From positions 1 to 40,297 of the forward strand of contig NZ_WWIR01000398.1 in the NCBI RefSeq assembly GCF_009863025.1: DNA of 40,297 bases. Direction: 5' to 3'. The position numbers and the translations under genes were made by a program. Shown piece after piece: positions 16,446 to 25,030 of the stretch (position 1 is the first letter of the stretch; each line of letters starts with the position of its first letter). The notes under the pieces are model-generated. The model saw only the letters and a list, made by a program, of their open reading frames with translations, was not told the DNA's origin and made no database searches. This stretch comes from Streptomyces sp. SID4985. GTDB taxonomy: Bacteria; Actinomycetota; Actinomycetes; Streptomycetales; Streptomycetaceae.

Positions 16446-19037
16446 ATGGCACGCGGCACACTTCGGATCTATCTCGGCGCGGCGCCGGGCGTGGGGAAGA
16501 CCTACGCGATGCTGGCCGAGGCGCACCGGCGCGTCGAGCGGGGCACCGACTGCGTCGTGGCGTTCGTCGAGCACCACGGCCGGCCGCGCACCGAGGTCAT
16601 GCTGCACGGCCTGGAGCAGGTGCCGCGTCGGGAACTGGAGCACCGGGGCGGCACCTTCGACGAGATGGACGTCGACGCGGTGCTCGCCCGCCGGCCCCGG
16701 ATCGCCCTGGTGGACGAACTCGCCCACACCAACGTCCCAGGCTCCCGCAACGCCAAGCGCTGGCAGGACGTGGAGGAGCTGCTCGCGGCCGGGATCGACG
16801 TGGTCTCCACCGTCAACATCCAGCACCTGGAGTCGCTGGGCGACGTGGTCGAGTCGATCACCGGGGTGCGCCAGCGCGAGACCGTCCCCGACGAGGTCGT
16901 CCGCCGGGCCGACCAGATCGAGCTGGTCGACATGTCCCCGCAGGCGCTGCGCCGCCGCATGGCGCACGGCAACATCTACCAGCCGGACAAGGTCGACGCG
17001 GCCCTCTCCAACTACTTCCGCCCCGGCAACCTCACCGCCCTGCGCGAACTGGCGCTGCTGTGGGTGGCCGACCGGGTCGACGAGTACCTGAACGAGTACC
17101 GCAGCGAGCACGAGGTCTCCCGGATCTGGGGCTCGCGCGAGCGCATCGTGGTCGGGCTGACCGGCGGACCCGAGGGCCGCACCCTCATCCGCCGCGCCGC
17201 CCGGCTCGCCGAGAAGGGCGCGGGCGGCGAGGTGCTCGCCGTCTACATAGCCCGCAGCGACGGCCTCACCGCCGCCTCCCCGAAGGAGCTCGCCCTCCAG
17301 CGCACCCTCGTGGAGGACCTCGGCGGCACCTTCCACCACGTGGTCGGCGACGACATACCCGCCGCCCTGCTGGACTTCGCGCGCGGAGTCAACGCCACCC
17401 AGATCGTCCTCGGCTCCTCGCGCCGCAAGACCTGGCAGTACGTCTTCGGACCCGGCGTCGGCGCCACGGTCGCCCGTGAGTCGGGACCCGACCTGGACGT
17501 CCACATCGTCACCCACGAGGCGGTCGCCCAGGGCCGGGGACTGCCCGTCGCCCGGGGTGCCCGGCTCGGCCGGGGCCGGATCGTCTGGGGCTGGCTGGTG
17601 GGCGTCGGCGGCCCGGTCGGGCTCGCGGTGCTGCTCAACACCGTGGACCTCGGCCTCGCCAACGACATGCTGCTCTTCCTGGCCCTCACGGTCGCGGCGG
17701 CCCTGCTCGGCGGCCTGCTGCCCGCGCTGGCCTCGGCGGCCATCGGGTCCTTCCTGCTGAACTACTTCTACACCCCGCCCCTGCACCGGCTGACCGTCGC
17801 CGACCCGAAGAACATCGTCGCCATCGCGATCTTCTTCGGCGTCGGGATGTCCGTCGCCTCCGTGGTGGACCTCGCCGCCCGGCGCACCCACCAGGCGGCC
17901 CGGCTGCGCGCCGAGTCGGAGATCCTCTCCTTCCTCGCGGGCAACGTCCTGCGCGGCGAGACCGGCCTCGAAGAACTCCTCGAACGGGTCCGGGAGACCT
18001 TCGCCATGGAGTCCGCCGCCCTCCTGGAGCGGGCCAGCGACGTCGACCCCTGGACCTGCCAGGGCCGCGTGGGGGTCGGACCGTCGCTGGAACGCCCCGA
18101 GGACGCCGATGTGGACATGCCGGTCGGGGACCACATGGCCCTCGCGCTCACCGGCCGGGTGCTGCCCGCCGAGGACCGCCGGGTGCTCGCCGCCTTCGCC
18201 GCCCAGGCCGCCGTCGTACTGGACCGGCGCCGCCTGCGGGCCGAGGCCGACCAGGCCCGCACCCTCGCCGAGGGCAACCGCATCCGCACCGCCCTGCTCG
18301 CCGCCGTCAGCCACGACCTGCGCACCCCGCTCGCCGGGATCAAGGCCGCCGTCTCCTCGCTCCGCTCGGACGACGTGGCCTGGTCCGAGGAGGACCGCGC
18401 CGAGCTGCTCGAAGGCATCGAGGAGGGCGCCGACCGGCTCGACCACCTCGTCGGCAACCTCCTGGACATGTCCCGTCTCCAGACCGGCACCGTCACCCCG
18501 CTCATCCGCGAGATCGACGTGGACGAGGTGGTCCCGATGGCGCTGGTCGGCGTGCCCGAGGACAGCGTCGAGCTGGACGTGCCCGAGACGCTGCCCATGG
18601 TCGCCGTCGACCCCGGCCTGCTGGAGCGCTCGGTCGCCAACCTGGTCGAGAACGCCGTCAAGTACAGTCCCCCCGGCCGCCGCGTCCTGGTCGCCGCCAG
18701 CGCCCTGGACGACCGGGTCGAGGTGCGCGTGGTGGACCGGGGGCCCGGCGTCCCCGACGAGGCCAAGGAGCGCATCTTCGAGCCCTTCCAGCGCCACGGC
18801 GACGCCCCGCGCGGCGCCGGGGTCGGCCTCGGCCTCGCCGTGGCCCGGGGCTTCGCCGAGGCCATGGGCGGCACGCTGGTCGCCGAGGACACCCCCGGCG
18901 GCGGCCTCACCATGGTGCTGAGCCTGCGCGCGGCGGGGCGGGGCACGCAGGAGCGCGGCACCGACGAGCGCGGCACCGACGCGCGCGCCACGGAAGCCGG
19001 CGCGCACACCATGGAACGAGAAAGGCAGGCCCTATGA
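16446..19037 (+). CDS. kdpD: Sensor histidine kinase KdpD
   Basis: An 863-residue potassium/turgor sensor kinase. Domains in order: N-terminal KdpD ATP-binding domain (Walker A GAAPGVGKTY at about 11-20, then VDELAHTNVPGSRNAKRWQD); a universal-stress-like domain (about 235-360), which in other bacteria can bind c-di-AMP; four closely packed TM helices (about 380-480); a GAF-like linker; HisKA with H623 in AVSHDLRTPLAG; and HATPase (NLVENAVKYS, GVGLGLAVARG). The C-terminus has an unusual 30-residue tail of imperfect RGTDE/RGTDA repeats. Known KdpDs control kdpFABC with KdpE, but no kdpFABC is present in this window. The stop overlaps kdpE as ATGA. Confidence 0.95.
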   Translation: MARGTLRIYLGAAPGVGKTYAMLAEAHRRVERGTDCVVAFVEHHGRPRTEVMLHGLEQVPRRELEHRGGTFDEMDVDAVLARRPRIALVDELAHTNVPGSRNAKRWQDVEELLAAGIDVVSTVNIQHLESLGDVVESITGVRQRETVPDEVVRRADQIELVDMSPQALRRRMAHGNIYQPDKVDAALSNYFRPGNLTALRELALLWVADRVDEYLNEYRSEHEVSRIWGSRERIVVGLTGGPEGRTLIRRAARLAEKGAGGEVLAVYIARSDGLTAASPKELALQRTLVEDLGGTFHHVVGDDIPAALLDFARGVNATQIVLGSSRRKTWQYVFGPGVGATVARESGPDLDVHIVTHEAVAQGRGLPVARGARLGRGRIVWGWLVGVGGPVGLAVLLNTVDLGLANDMLLFLALTVAAALLGGLLPALASAAIGSFLLNYFYTPPLHRLTVADPKNIVAIAIFFGVGMSVASVVDLAARRTHQAARLRAESEILSFLAGNVLRGETGLEELLERVRETFAMESAALLERASDVDPWTCQGRVGVGPSLERPEDADVDMPVGDHMALALTGRVLPAEDRRVLAAFAAQAAVVLDRRRLRAEADQARTLAEGNRIRTALLAAVSHDLRTPLAGIKAAVSSLRSDDVAWSEEDRAELLEGIEEGADRLDHLVGNLLDMSRLQTGTVTPLIREIDVDEVVPMALVGVPEDSVELDVPETLPMVAVDPGLLERSVANLVENAVKYSPPGRRVLVAASALDDRVEVRVVDRGPGVPDEAKERIFEPFQRHGDAPRGAGVGLGLAVARGFAEAMGGTLVAEDTPGGGLTMVLSLRAAGRGTQERGTDERGTDARATEAGAHTMERERQAL

Positions 19038-19720
19038 CCAGGGTGCTGGTGGTCGACGACGAACCGCAGATCGTGCGGGCCCTCGTGATCAACCTCAAGG
19101 CGCGCCAGTACGAGGTGGACTCCGCCGCCGACGGCAGGACCGCCCTCGAACTCGCCGCCTCCCGCCACCCCGACGTGGTCGTCCTGGACCTCGGCCTGCC
19201 CGACATGGACGGCGTCGAGGTCATCCGCGGCCTGCGCGGCTGGACCCGGGTGCCCGTCCTGGTCCTCTCCGCCCGCCACTCCTCCGACGAGAAGGTCGAG
19301 GCCCTCGACGCGGGCGCCGACGACTACGTCACCAAGCCCTTCGGCATGGACGAACTCCTCGCCCGGCTGCGCGCCGCCGTACGCCGGGCCGAACCCGTCG
19401 GCGCGGGCGAGGGCGACGTGACGACCGTGGAGACCGCGGGCTTCACCGTCGACCTGGCCGCCAAGAAGGTCAACCGCGCGGGCAAGGACGTACGCCTCAC
19501 CCCCACCGAGTGGCACCTCCTGGAGGTCCTGGTCCGCAACACGGGCCGCCTCGTCGGCCAGAAGCAGCTGCTGCGCGAGGTGTGGGGACCGTCGTACGGC
19601 ACCGAGACCAACTATCTGCGCGTCTACATGGCCCAGCTGCGCCGCAAGCTGGAGACCGACCCGGCCCACCCCCGCCACTTCATCACCGAGCCGGGGATGG
19701 GGTACCGCTTCGAGAAGTGA
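19034..19720 (+). CDS. kdpE: Response regulator KdpE
   Basis: A 228-residue OmpR-family regulator. The receiver domain has phosphoacceptor about D52 in VVVLDLGLPDMDG, the VVDDE acidic pair and the lysine in VTKPFGMDELLARLRA. The winged-helix domain is at about 132-228 (RLTPTEWHLLEVLVRNTGRL, ending HFITEPGMGYRFEK, a KdpE-typical end). The ATG overlaps the kdpD stop by 4 bases. Candidate targets in this window are the trkA pair and the KimA-like permease, in addition to any kdpFABC elsewhere; a 21-base direct repeat upstream of trkA is a possible binding site. Confidence 0.94.
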   Translation: MTRVLVVDDEPQIVRALVINLKARQYEVDSAADGRTALELAASRHPDVVVLDLGLPDMDGVEVIRGLRGWTRVPVLVLSARHSSDEKVEALDAGADDYVTKPFGMDELLARLRAAVRRAEPVGAGEGDVTTVETAGFTVDLAAKKVNRAGKDVRLTPTEWHLLEVLVRNTGRLVGQKQLLREVWGPSYGTETNYLRVYMAQLRRKLETDPAHPRHFITEPGMGYRFEK

Positions 19721-19816
19721 CCGGTGGGGCCCGGGACATGGGGGGTGCGGGTGGGACGTGAGGTGCGGGGGAGCCACGAGTACGGCCATGTCGGCCCGCC
19801 CCGGTACGCTTCAGAT

Positions 19817-20215
19817 ATGAGTGCCGTTCCTCGTTCCGAAAAGCCGGTCGGCCGGTTCCGCCGCATGCTGGACCGGCTCTCCTCGTCGCAGGAGGACCTG
19901 GAGTCGGAGGAGCTGCGGGAGGACGCCGACACGGCGGGCTGCACCCGCATCGGCGACTGCCACGACCGGCAGATCGTCACCGTAACTGGTACCTTGCGCA
20001 CGGTCACCCTGCGCCCGCGCGCCGGAGTCCCGGCCCTGGAGGCGGAGCTGTTCGACGGCACCGCCGCGCTGGACGTGGTGTGGCTCGGCAGGCGTTCCAT
20101 CACGGGCATAGAACCGGGGCGCAGGCTGATCGCATCGGGCCGGATCTCGATGAGCCGTGGCCGCCGCGTGTTGTTCAACCCGAAATACGAACTGCGACCC
20201 CTCGGACGGGAGTAG
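19817..20215 (+). CDS. OB-fold nucleic-acid-binding domain protein
   Basis: A 132-residue protein. A charged N-terminus (1-45) leads into an OB-fold of five beta strands (RQIVTVTGTLRTVTLRPRAG, ALEAELFDGTAALDVVWLGR, PGRRLIASGRISMSRGRRVL, ending NPKYELRPLGR) of the type found in RecG and aminoacyl-tRNA synthetase anticodon domains. Probable nucleic-acid binding; function unknown. There is no SD before the ATG at 19817, but TACGCT at 19805-19810 is a -10-like box 6 bases before it, consistent with a leaderless transcript. It is probably co-transcribed with the DUF3159 gene 3 bases downstream. Confidence 0.85.
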   Translation: MSAVPRSEKPVGRFRRMLDRLSSSQEDLESEELREDADTAGCTRIGDCHDRQIVTVTGTLRTVTLRPRAGVPALEAELFDGTAALDVVWLGRRSITGIEPGRRLIASGRISMSRGRRVLFNPKYELRPLGRE

Positions 20216-20218
20216 CCG

Positions 20219-21007
20219 GTGACGTCCCTCGACAAGCCGACCCAGGACACCGGACAGACACCACCGGACGACGGCCACCACGACTCGCGTGCGGTCACCG
20301 AGGCCGCGCTGTTCCAGGCGTTCGGCGGAATCCGGGGGATGGTCGAGACGGTCCTGCCCGGACTGCTCTTCGTCACGATCTACACGATCAACAAGGACCT
20401 GCACCTCTCCGCGCTCGCCGCGCTGGGCGTGGCGGTCGTGATGCTGGTCGTCCGGCTGCTGCGCCGGGACACCGTCAAGCACGCCTTCAGCGGCGTCTTC
20501 GGTGTGGCCTTCGGTGTCGTCTTCGCGATGTTCACGGGCAACGCCAAGGACTTCTACCTCCCCGGGATGCTCTACACCCTGGGCCTGGCGCTCGCCTACA
20601 TCATCACCACCCTCGCCGGGGTGCCCCTGATCGGCCTGATGCTCGGCCCGGTCTTCAAGGAGAACCTCTCCTGGCGCACCCGCAACCCGGGCCGCAAGAA
20701 GGCGTACGCCAAGGCCAGTTGGGCCTGGGGTCTGATCCTGCTCGCCAAGTGCGCGATCCTCTTCCCGCTCTACTGGTGGGCCGACACCACCCAGCTCGGC
20801 TGGGTCCTGGTCATCCTGAAGATCCCGCCCTTCCTCCTGGCGGTCTGGCTCACCTGGGTCTTCCTCGCGAAGGCGCCGCCGCCGATCGACGTGTTCGCCG
20901 AGATGGAGGCCGCAGAGCAGGCGGAGAAGGCCGAGAAGGCGGAGCGGGAGCGCGCGGCCGCGGAGTCGGGCGAGCCCACCGGCGGACGGCACCGCAGGGG
21001 CGCGTAG
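20219..21007 (+). CDS. DUF3159 integral membrane protein
   Basis: A 262-residue protein matching DUF3159. A hydrophilic N-terminus precedes the conserved FQAFGGIRGMVETVLPGLLF. About five or six TM helices follow between residues 40 and 225, with the motif RTRNPGRKKAYAKASWAWGL in a loop. The tail (about 225-262) is a charged, alanine-rich coiled-coil-like stretch. Function not established; the family is a constant neighbour of the TrkA/RCK genes in Actinobacteria, so a part in ion homeostasis is possible. The GTG at 20219 lies 3 bases after the OB-fold gene. A perfect palindromic terminator follows. Confidence 0.9.
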   Translation: MTSLDKPTQDTGQTPPDDGHHDSRAVTEAALFQAFGGIRGMVETVLPGLLFVTIYTINKDLHLSALAALGVAVVMLVVRLLRRDTVKHAFSGVFGVAFGVVFAMFTGNAKDFYLPGMLYTLGLALAYIITTLAGVPLIGLMLGPVFKENLSWRTRNPGRKKAYAKASWAWGLILLAKCAILFPLYWWADTTQLGWVLVILKIPPFLLAVWLTWVFLAKAPPPIDVFAEMEAAEQAEKAEKAERERAAAESGEPTGGRHRRGA

Positions 21008-21022
21008 ACGCACGGAACACGG

Positions 21023-21058
21023 AGAACCCCGGCCACCGATATCGGTGGCCGGGGTTCT
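21023..21058. terminator. 36-base perfect palindrome, bidirectional terminator
   Basis: Perfectly self-complementary 36-mer centred on GATATC, folding into a stem of up to 16 bp, between the convergent DUF3159 and trkA genes. It ends in TTCTTT on the plus strand, close to a classical intrinsic terminator. Confidence 0.85.
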
Positions 21059-21074
21059 TTGCGCGTACGGGGAC

Positions 21075-21746
21075 TCAGCCCTCTTCCCGCCGCACCGACA
21101 GCAGGTCCTCCAGCTGCTCCTCCCGGGCCTGCGCGGCCACGAAGAGGAGTTCGTCGCCCGGCTCCAGGGAGTCCTCCTTGGAGGGGGTCAGCACCCGGGT
21201 GCCGCGGATGATCGTGACCAGGGAGGTGTCCTCCGGCCAGGGCACGTCGCCGACCTGGGTGCCGGCCAGCGCCGACTCCTCCGGCAGGGTCAGCTCGACC
21301 AGGTTGGCGTCGCCGTGGCTGAAGCGGAGCAGCCGGACCAGGTCGCCGACGCTCACCGCCTCCTCGACCAGGGCGGACATCAGACGCGGGGTGGAGACGG
21401 CCACGTCCACGCCCCAGGACTCGTTGAAGAGCCACTCGTTCTTGGGGTTGTTCACCCGGGCGACGACGCGCGGGACGCCGTACTCCGTCTTGGCGAGCAG
21501 CGAGACCACCAGGTTGACCTTGTCGTCGCCGGTCGCGGCGATGACGACGTTGCAGCGCTGGAGCGCGGCCTCGTCCAGGGAGGTGATCTCGCAGGCGTCG
21601 GCAAGGAGCCATTCCGCCTGCGGCACGCGCTCGACCGAGATGGCGGTCGGCGCCTTGTCGATCAGCAGGACCTCGTGGCCGTTCTCCAGCAGCTCGGCCG
21701 CGATCGAGCGGCCGACGGCACCGGCACCGGCAATGGCGACCCTCAT
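21075..21746 (-). CDS. trkA: TrkA/RCK potassium-uptake regulatory protein (second of pair)
   Basis: A 223-residue cytoplasmic RCK protein. RCK_N is a Rossmann domain with the NAD-binding loop GAGAVGRSIA at about 7-16 and an acidic residue after beta-2 (LLIDKAP). RCK_C spans about 140-220 (LVELTLPEESALAGTQVGDV), the domain that binds c-di-AMP or other ligands in several Gram-positives. It resembles mycobacterial CeoC. Its ATG overlaps the stop of the first trkA gene by one base (TGATG), so the two are made in equal amounts and may form a hetero-ring. No TrkH/KtrB channel gene is in view; the KimA-like permease is the only local transporter. Confidence 0.92.
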   Translation of the reverse strand: MRVAIAGAGAVGRSIAAELLENGHEVLLIDKAPTAISVERVPQAEWLLADACEITSLDEAALQRCNVVIAATGDDKVNLVVSLLAKTEYGVPRVVARVNNPKNEWLFNESWGVDVAVSTPRLMSALVEEAVSVGDLVRLLRFSHGDANLVELTLPEESALAGTQVGDVPWPEDTSLVTIIRGTRVLTPSKEDSLEPGDELLFVAAQAREEQLEDLLSVRREEG

Positions 21747-22417
21747 CAGTGACCGCTCTCCTCTTCGGGGCCCCCGGCGAACGCCGCCTCGACCTTCTCC
21801 ACGTCGTCCGTGCGCATCATCACGTGCACCAGGTCACCTTCTTGCAGGACCGTCTGCGAGGTGGGCAGCACGGCCTCGCCCAGGCGGGTCAGGAACGCCA
21901 CGCGGACGCCCGTCTCCTCCTGGAGCTTGCTGATCTTGTGGCCGACCCACTTCTCGGAGGCGTGCACCTCGGCGAGCTGCACCCCACCGGTGGGATCGCG
22001 CCACAGCGGCTCGGCGCCGGAGGGCAGCAGACGGCGCAGCATCTGGTCGGCGGTCCAGCGCACCGTGGCCACCGTCGGGATGCCCAGACGCTGGTAGACC
22101 TCGGCACGACGGGGGTCGTAGATGCGGGCGGCCACGTTCTCCACGCCGAACATCTCGCGGGCGACGCGCGCGGAGATGATGTTGGAGTTGTCGCCGCTGG
22201 ACACGGCGGCGAAGGCCCCCGCGTCCTCGATGCCGGCCTCGCGCAGGGTGTCCTGGTCGAAGCCGACGCCGGTGACCCGGCGGCCGCCGAATCCCGGCCC
22301 CAGCCGACGGAAGGCGGTGGGGTCCCGGTCGATCACCGCGACCGTGTGGCCCTGTTGCTCCAGGGTCTGCGCGAGCGCGGAACCCACGCGTCCGCAGCCC
22401 ATGATGACGATGTGCAC
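21746..22417 (-). CDS. trkA: TrkA/RCK potassium-uptake regulatory protein (first of pair)
   Basis: A 223-residue RCK protein. The N-terminus VHIVIMGCGRVGSALAQTL has the GxGxxG dinucleotide loop with the acidic residue in AVIDRDP. RCK_C covers about 135-215 (QLAEVHASEKWVGHKISKLQ, EGDLVHVMMRTDDVEKVEAA). It resembles mycobacterial CeoB. The GTG at 22417 has GGAAGGAC upstream and is preferred to a TTG at 22438. It is the first gene of the leftward pair. Upstream lie a 21-base tandem repeat and a 44-codon membrane-peptide gene in the same orientation, then the divergent permease, so the group probably forms one potassium-uptake unit. Confidence 0.92.
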   Translation of the reverse strand: MHIVIMGCGRVGSALAQTLEQQGHTVAVIDRDPTAFRRLGPGFGGRRVTGVGFDQDTLREAGIEDAGAFAAVSSGDNSNIISARVAREMFGVENVAARIYDPRRAEVYQRLGIPTVATVRWTADQMLRRLLPSGAEPLWRDPTGGVQLAEVHASEKWVGHKISKLQEETGVRVAFLTRLGEAVLPTSQTVLQEGDLVHVMMRTDDVEKVEAAFAGGPEEESGH

Positions 22418-22478
22418 GACCGTCCTTCCGGTGTCCAAAAGTTACTGCTCGGCCTCAGGGTCTCAGACCGACGCCCAA

Positions 22479-22520
22479 AGCTACACACGCGCGGTCCCCA
22501 GCTACACGCGCGCGGTCCCC
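22479..22520. repeat. 21-base tandem direct repeat upstream of trkA
   Basis: Two adjacent 21-base copies (22479-22499 and 22500-22520) differing at one base, each reading agctacac...gcgcggtcccc. They lie 62-103 bases upstream of the first trkA start. A 21-base period is two helical turns, the spacing expected for paired binding by an OmpR-type regulator. Confidence 0.6.
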
Positions 22521-22544
22521 GTAGGGCATCCGCTGCTCACGTGC

Positions 22545-22679
22545 TCACCTGTGCCGCTCGGTGACGCCCGTCACCCCGGGTTCCCCGCGTCGAGTGATGC
22601 TGCGCACGCTGCACCGGGTCAGGATTCCGAGGGCGAGCAGCGCGAGGGCGGCGCCGATCAGTTCCGCGGCCGCGGGCAT
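22545..22679 (-). CDS. 44-residue single-pass membrane peptide
   Basis: A short gene with an excellent SD (GGAGGTCTC directly before the ATG at 22679). It encodes MPAAAELIGAALALLALGIL followed by a basic arginine-rich tail of 24 residues ending ERHR. One hydrophobic helix (about 4-21) with positive residues after it predicts a cytoplasmic C-terminus. It lies between trkA and the permease, transcribed towards trkA. Small hydrophobic subunits such as KdpF stabilise potassium transporters, so a role as a small subunit is an attractive guess only. The codon pattern has high third-position GC, as in neighbouring genes. Confidence 0.6.
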   Translation of the reverse strand: MPAAAELIGAALALLALGILTRCSVRSITRRGEPGVTGVTERHR

Positions 22680-22849
22680 GAGACCTCCGAAGGGCGATGA
22701 ACTGCGACGACGGGCCGGTCTGCCATCTAGGCACGGGGGGCGCGGGGACGACGGAAACCGCGGTTCCGCGCGCCCCTGATTTCACTCGTGAGGCAGAATG
22801 TGTCTTTCGGGTGGGCGGCTGCCTGTTCGAAGCCTTACGATCCTCTGTC

Positions 22850-24898
22850 GTGTCCAAACTGACCGACGTGCCCAAACGCATTCTGATCGGGCGCGCCTTG
22901 CGCAGTGACCGGCTGGGCGAAACGCTCCTGCCGAAGCGCATCGCCCTCCCCGTCTTCGCCTCCGACCCGCTGTCCTCCGTCGCCTACGCGCCGGGGGAGG
23001 TTCTGCTGGTCCTGTCCATCGCGGGCGTGTCGGCGTACCACTTCAGCCCCTGGATCGCCGTCGCGGTCGTCGTGCTGATGTTCACCGTGGTCGCCTCCTA
23101 CCGACAGAACGTGCACGCGTACCCCAGCGGTGGCGGCGACTACGAGGTGGCGAACACCAACCTCGGCCCCCGCGCCGGCCTCACCGTCGCCAGCGCCCTG
23201 CTGGTCGACTACGTACTGACCGTCGCCGTGTCCATCACCTCGGGCATCGAGAACCTGGGCTCCGCGATCCCCTTCGTGATCGAGCACAAGGTGCTCTGCG
23301 CGTGTGCGGTGATCCTCCTGCTGACGCTGATGAACCTGCGCGGCATGAAGGAGTCGGGCAAGCTCTTCGCCATCCCGACGTACGTGTTCGTCGGCGGCGT
23401 CTTCATCATGATCGCCTGGGGTGCGATCCGGGGCCTCGTCCTCGGCGAGACCATGCACGCCCCCACGGCGGACCTCCACATCAGGGCCGAGCACCAGGGA
23501 CTCGCGGGCTTCGCGCTGATCTTCCTGCTGCTGCGGGCCTTCTCCTCCGGCTGTGCCGCGCTCACCGGCGTGGAGGCCATCTCCAACGGCGTCCCGGCCT
23601 TCCGCAAGCCCAAGTCCAAGAACGCGGCGACCACACTCGCCATGATGGGCCTGCTGGCCGTCACGATGTTCTGCGGCATCATCGGCCTCGCGATGTCGAC
23701 CGGCGTCCGCATGGCCGAGAACCCGGCGACCGACCTGCTCAAGGGCGGCGTCCCGATCGGCCCCGGCTACGTCCAGAACCCGGTGATCTCCCAGGTCGCC
23801 GAGGCCGTCTTCGGCAAGGGCAGCTTCCTGTTCGTCGTCCTCGCGGCGGCGACCGCCCTGGTCCTCTTCCTCGCGGCGAACACGGCGTACAACGGCTTCC
23901 CGCTGCTCGGCTCGATCCTCGCCCAGGACCGCTATCTGCCCCGCCAGCTGCACACCCGCGGCGACCGCCTCGCGTTCTCCAACGGCATCGTGCTGCTGGC
24001 CGGTACGGCGATGCTGCTCGTGGTCATCTACGGCGCCGACTCCACGCGGCTGATCCAGCTCTACATCGTCGGCGTGTTCGTGTCCTTCACGCTCAGCCAG
24101 ACCGGCATGGTCCGGCACTGGAACCGCCACCTCGCCGCCGAGAAGGACCCGGCCAAGCGCAGCCGCATGATCCGCTCCCGCGCGATCAACGCGTTCGGCG
24201 CCTTCTTCACCGGCCTGGTGCTGGTCGTCGTGCTGGTCACCAAGTTCACCCACGGCGCGTGGGTGGCCCTGCTCGGCATGTGCATCTTCTACGCCACGAT
24301 GACGGCGATCCGTAAGCACTACGACCGCGTCGCCGACGAGATCGCCGCGCCCGAGGGCCCCAGCGACGACAGCGTGCGCCCCTCCCGCGTGCACTCCCTC
24401 GTCCTGATCTCCAAGATCCACCGCCCCACCCTGCGGGCCCTCGCCTACGCCAAGCTGATGCGCTCCGACACGCTGGAAGCGCTCACGGTCAACGTCGACC
24501 CGGCCGAGACGAAGGCGCTCCGCGCGGAGTGGGAACGCCGGGGAATCGACGTCCCCCTCAAGGTCCTCGACTCCCCCTACCGCGAGATCACGCGCCCGAT
24601 CATCGAGTACGTCAAGAACCTGCGCCGCGAGTCCCCGCGCGACGCGGTCTCCGTGATCATCCCCGAGTACGTCGTCGGCCACTGGTACGAGCATCTGCTC
24701 CACAACCAGAGCGCGCTGCGGCTGAAGGGGCGGCTGCTGTTCACGCCGGGCGTGATGGTGACGTCCGTGCCGTACCAGCTGGAGTCCTCCCAGGTGGCCC
24801 GGGACCGGGCCCGTCGTCGGCAGGAGTGGAGCGCGCCGGGTGCGGTGCGCCGGGGACCTGCTGAGCGGGCGAAGGAGGGGGCGGGGGCGCGGGAGTGA
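22850..24898 (+). CDS. APC-superfamily permease resembling potassium importer KimA
   Basis: A 682-residue protein with about 12 TM helices (residues 30-500) and a cytoplasmic C-terminal domain of about 180 residues. It is usually labelled amino-acid permease. The motifs instead track Bacillus KimA (YdaO), a K+/H+ symporter gated by c-di-AMP: FASDPLSSVAYAPGEVLL, AYPSGGGDYEVA.TNLG, LLVDYVLTVAVSI, AFSSGCAALTGVEAISNGVP, RGDRLAFSNGI, VGVFVSFTLSQTGM, VTKFTHGAW, and C-terminal HNQSALRLKGRLLF. The GTG at 22850 has no SD; TACGAT at 22836-22841 is a likely -10 box, suggesting a leaderless transcript. It is divergent from the trkA unit. The mycobacterial syntenic gene is also called a permease. Confidence 0.85.
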   Translation: MSKLTDVPKRILIGRALRSDRLGETLLPKRIALPVFASDPLSSVAYAPGEVLLVLSIAGVSAYHFSPWIAVAVVVLMFTVVASYRQNVHAYPSGGGDYEVANTNLGPRAGLTVASALLVDYVLTVAVSITSGIENLGSAIPFVIEHKVLCACAVILLLTLMNLRGMKESGKLFAIPTYVFVGGVFIMIAWGAIRGLVLGETMHAPTADLHIRAEHQGLAGFALIFLLLRAFSSGCAALTGVEAISNGVPAFRKPKSKNAATTLAMMGLLAVTMFCGIIGLAMSTGVRMAENPATDLLKGGVPIGPGYVQNPVISQVAEAVFGKGSFLFVVLAAATALVLFLAANTAYNGFPLLGSILAQDRYLPRQLHTRGDRLAFSNGIVLLAGTAMLLVVIYGADSTRLIQLYIVGVFVSFTLSQTGMVRHWNRHLAAEKDPAKRSRMIRSRAINAFGAFFTGLVLVVVLVTKFTHGAWVALLGMCIFYATMTAIRKHYDRVADEIAAPEGPSDDSVRPSRVHSLVLISKIHRPTLRALAYAKLMRSDTLEALTVNVDPAETKALRAEWERRGIDVPLKVLDSPYREITRPIIEYVKNLRRESPRDAVSVIIPEYVVGHWYEHLLHNQSALRLKGRLLFTPGVMVTSVPYQLESSQVARDRARRRQEWSAPGAVRRGPAERAKEGAGARE

Positions 24899-25030
24899 CG
24901 GCGCTGGTTCCGTGAGGTGGGCGGGGTCTCCCGGGTCGGAGGTGGGCCGGGGACGCCGTAGACTGGTGGGCTGTTGTCCCCCCAGGGCGCCGTACCGGCC
25001 CCCAGCCCCTTGATCTGGAGTCCCCCCACC

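Noticed and set aside
22680..22849. c-di-AMP (ydaO-type) riboswitch before the KimA-like gene
   Set aside because: The 170-base gap shows only a GC-rich imperfect hairpin (about 22737-22776) and a likely -10 box 8 bases before the start, so the message is probably too short to hold the aptamer. The conserved aptamer core was not recognised.
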